Position numbers and translations under genes: made by a program
Notes under the pieces: model-generated
Databases searched by the model: none
Seen by the model: the letters and a program-made list of their open reading frames with translations, nothing else
What the model was told of the DNA's origin: nothing
Assembly (NCBI GenBank): GCA_020634755.1
Contig: JACKBC010000002.1
Location: 186,001-250,000 of the forward strand
Source of the DNA: Caldilineaceae bacterium
Lineage (GTDB): Bacteria > Chloroflexota > Anaerolineae > Caldilineales > Caldilineaceae
Length of the DNA: 64,000 bases
Direction: 5' to 3'
Shown: positions 63,818 to 64,000 of the stretch, piece by piece
Layout: every line of letters begins with the position of its first letter
How positions within the stretch are numbered: position 1 is the stretch's first letter

Positions 63818-64000
63818 GCCATATTGACCAATCGTTCTAGCGCATCAAACGGTTGATGATCATCAATGCTGGGCAAGGTGTTTTCACACAAAGGCTCGTA
63901 ATGCGTGCCTGCTACATAAAACCCCGAAGACTGAATGGTAATTTCGGTTCGGCCAGCAATAATTTGTCTATCGATTGCCTCCATCACACCAGTCATTGCC
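63814..64000 (-). CDS. C-terminal end of an unidentified protein (runs off the window)
   Basis: An open frame enters from the right edge and ends in a TGA that overlaps the ATG of the reductase-like gene. About 61 C-terminal residues are visible, including TGVMEAIDRQIIAGRTEI and SSGFYVAGTHYEPL. The first segment vaguely recalls the C-terminus of fold-type II PLP enzymes (threonine synthase-like), but I do not recognise the family with confidence. Tight coupling suggests it works with the reductase-like protein. Confidence 0.6.
   Translation of the reverse strand, partial: AMTGVMEAIDRQIIAGRTEITIQSSGFYVAGTHYEPLCENTLPSIDDHQPFDALERLVNMA

Overview
The window is dominated by one large, previously unfamiliar-looking hybrid NRPS-PKS gene cluster, almost all on the minus strand and read from right to left. 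A bacterium of the Chloroflexota (filamentous Anaerolineae/Caldilinea-like) is the best guess. The reasons are the BTAD + NB-ARC-type ATPase + TPR regulator, the short palindromic repeats between genes, moderate GC by eye, and cyanobacterial/myxobacterial-style class-2 PKS docking tails. This is an inference from family knowledge; no rRNA or housekeeping marker is present.

Right end (about 62-64 kb): the 3' end of an unidentified gene overlaps a pyrroline-5-carboxylate-reductase-like gene. A PanD-type aspartate 1-decarboxylase (source of beta-alanine) follows, then an A-PCP loading protein. Its adenylation pocket lacks the usual Asp235 and has Asp at 236, as beta-amino-acid-activating domains do. 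The simplest reading is a beta-alanine starter made on site.

Middle (14.6-60.2 kb): seven collinear PKS genes. In order of action: M1 KS-AT-DH-ER-KR-ACP; M2 KS-AT-KR-ACP; M3 KS-AT-cMT-DH-ER(degenerate)-KR(dead)-ACP; M4 KS-AT-DH-KR-ACP; M5 KS-AT-DH-cMT-KR-ACP; M6 KS-AT-DH(dead)-cMT-KR(probably dead)-ACP; M7 KS-AT-ACP fused to an odd terminal block KS-AT(dead, deleted)-TE with no ACP. All seven intact ATs carry the HAFH malonyl signature, so methyl branches should come from SAM. Colinear logic (inference) gives an omega-amino C17 chain with three C-methyls. It would carry a hydroxyl from M2, a ketone from M3, a diene from M4/M5 and a terminal beta,delta-diketo acid from M6/M7. That end could close to a 4-hydroxy-5-methyl-2-pyrone, or the amine could attack to give an 18-membered macrolactam.

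Left part (0-14.5 kb): two free-standing sulfotransferases, a type II thioesterase, two orphan extracytoplasmic peptide-type binding lipoproteins (one cut by the window edge), and two P1B-like P-type ATPases that both lack the CPx metal motif. A 72-residue cysteine-free small peptide gene and the only plus-strand gene, the BTAD/ATPase/TPR regulator, complete this part. The P-ATPase-1 promoter and the small-peptide promoter share the same architecture: three 7-bp repeats at exact 11-bp spacing, 8 bp, TGC, then a -10-like hexamer. This looks like a SARP/BTAD operator pair flanking the regulator gene. Two 84-bp MITE-like elements, an inverted duplication of a sulfotransferase 3' end, and several palindromes mark this side as rearranged.
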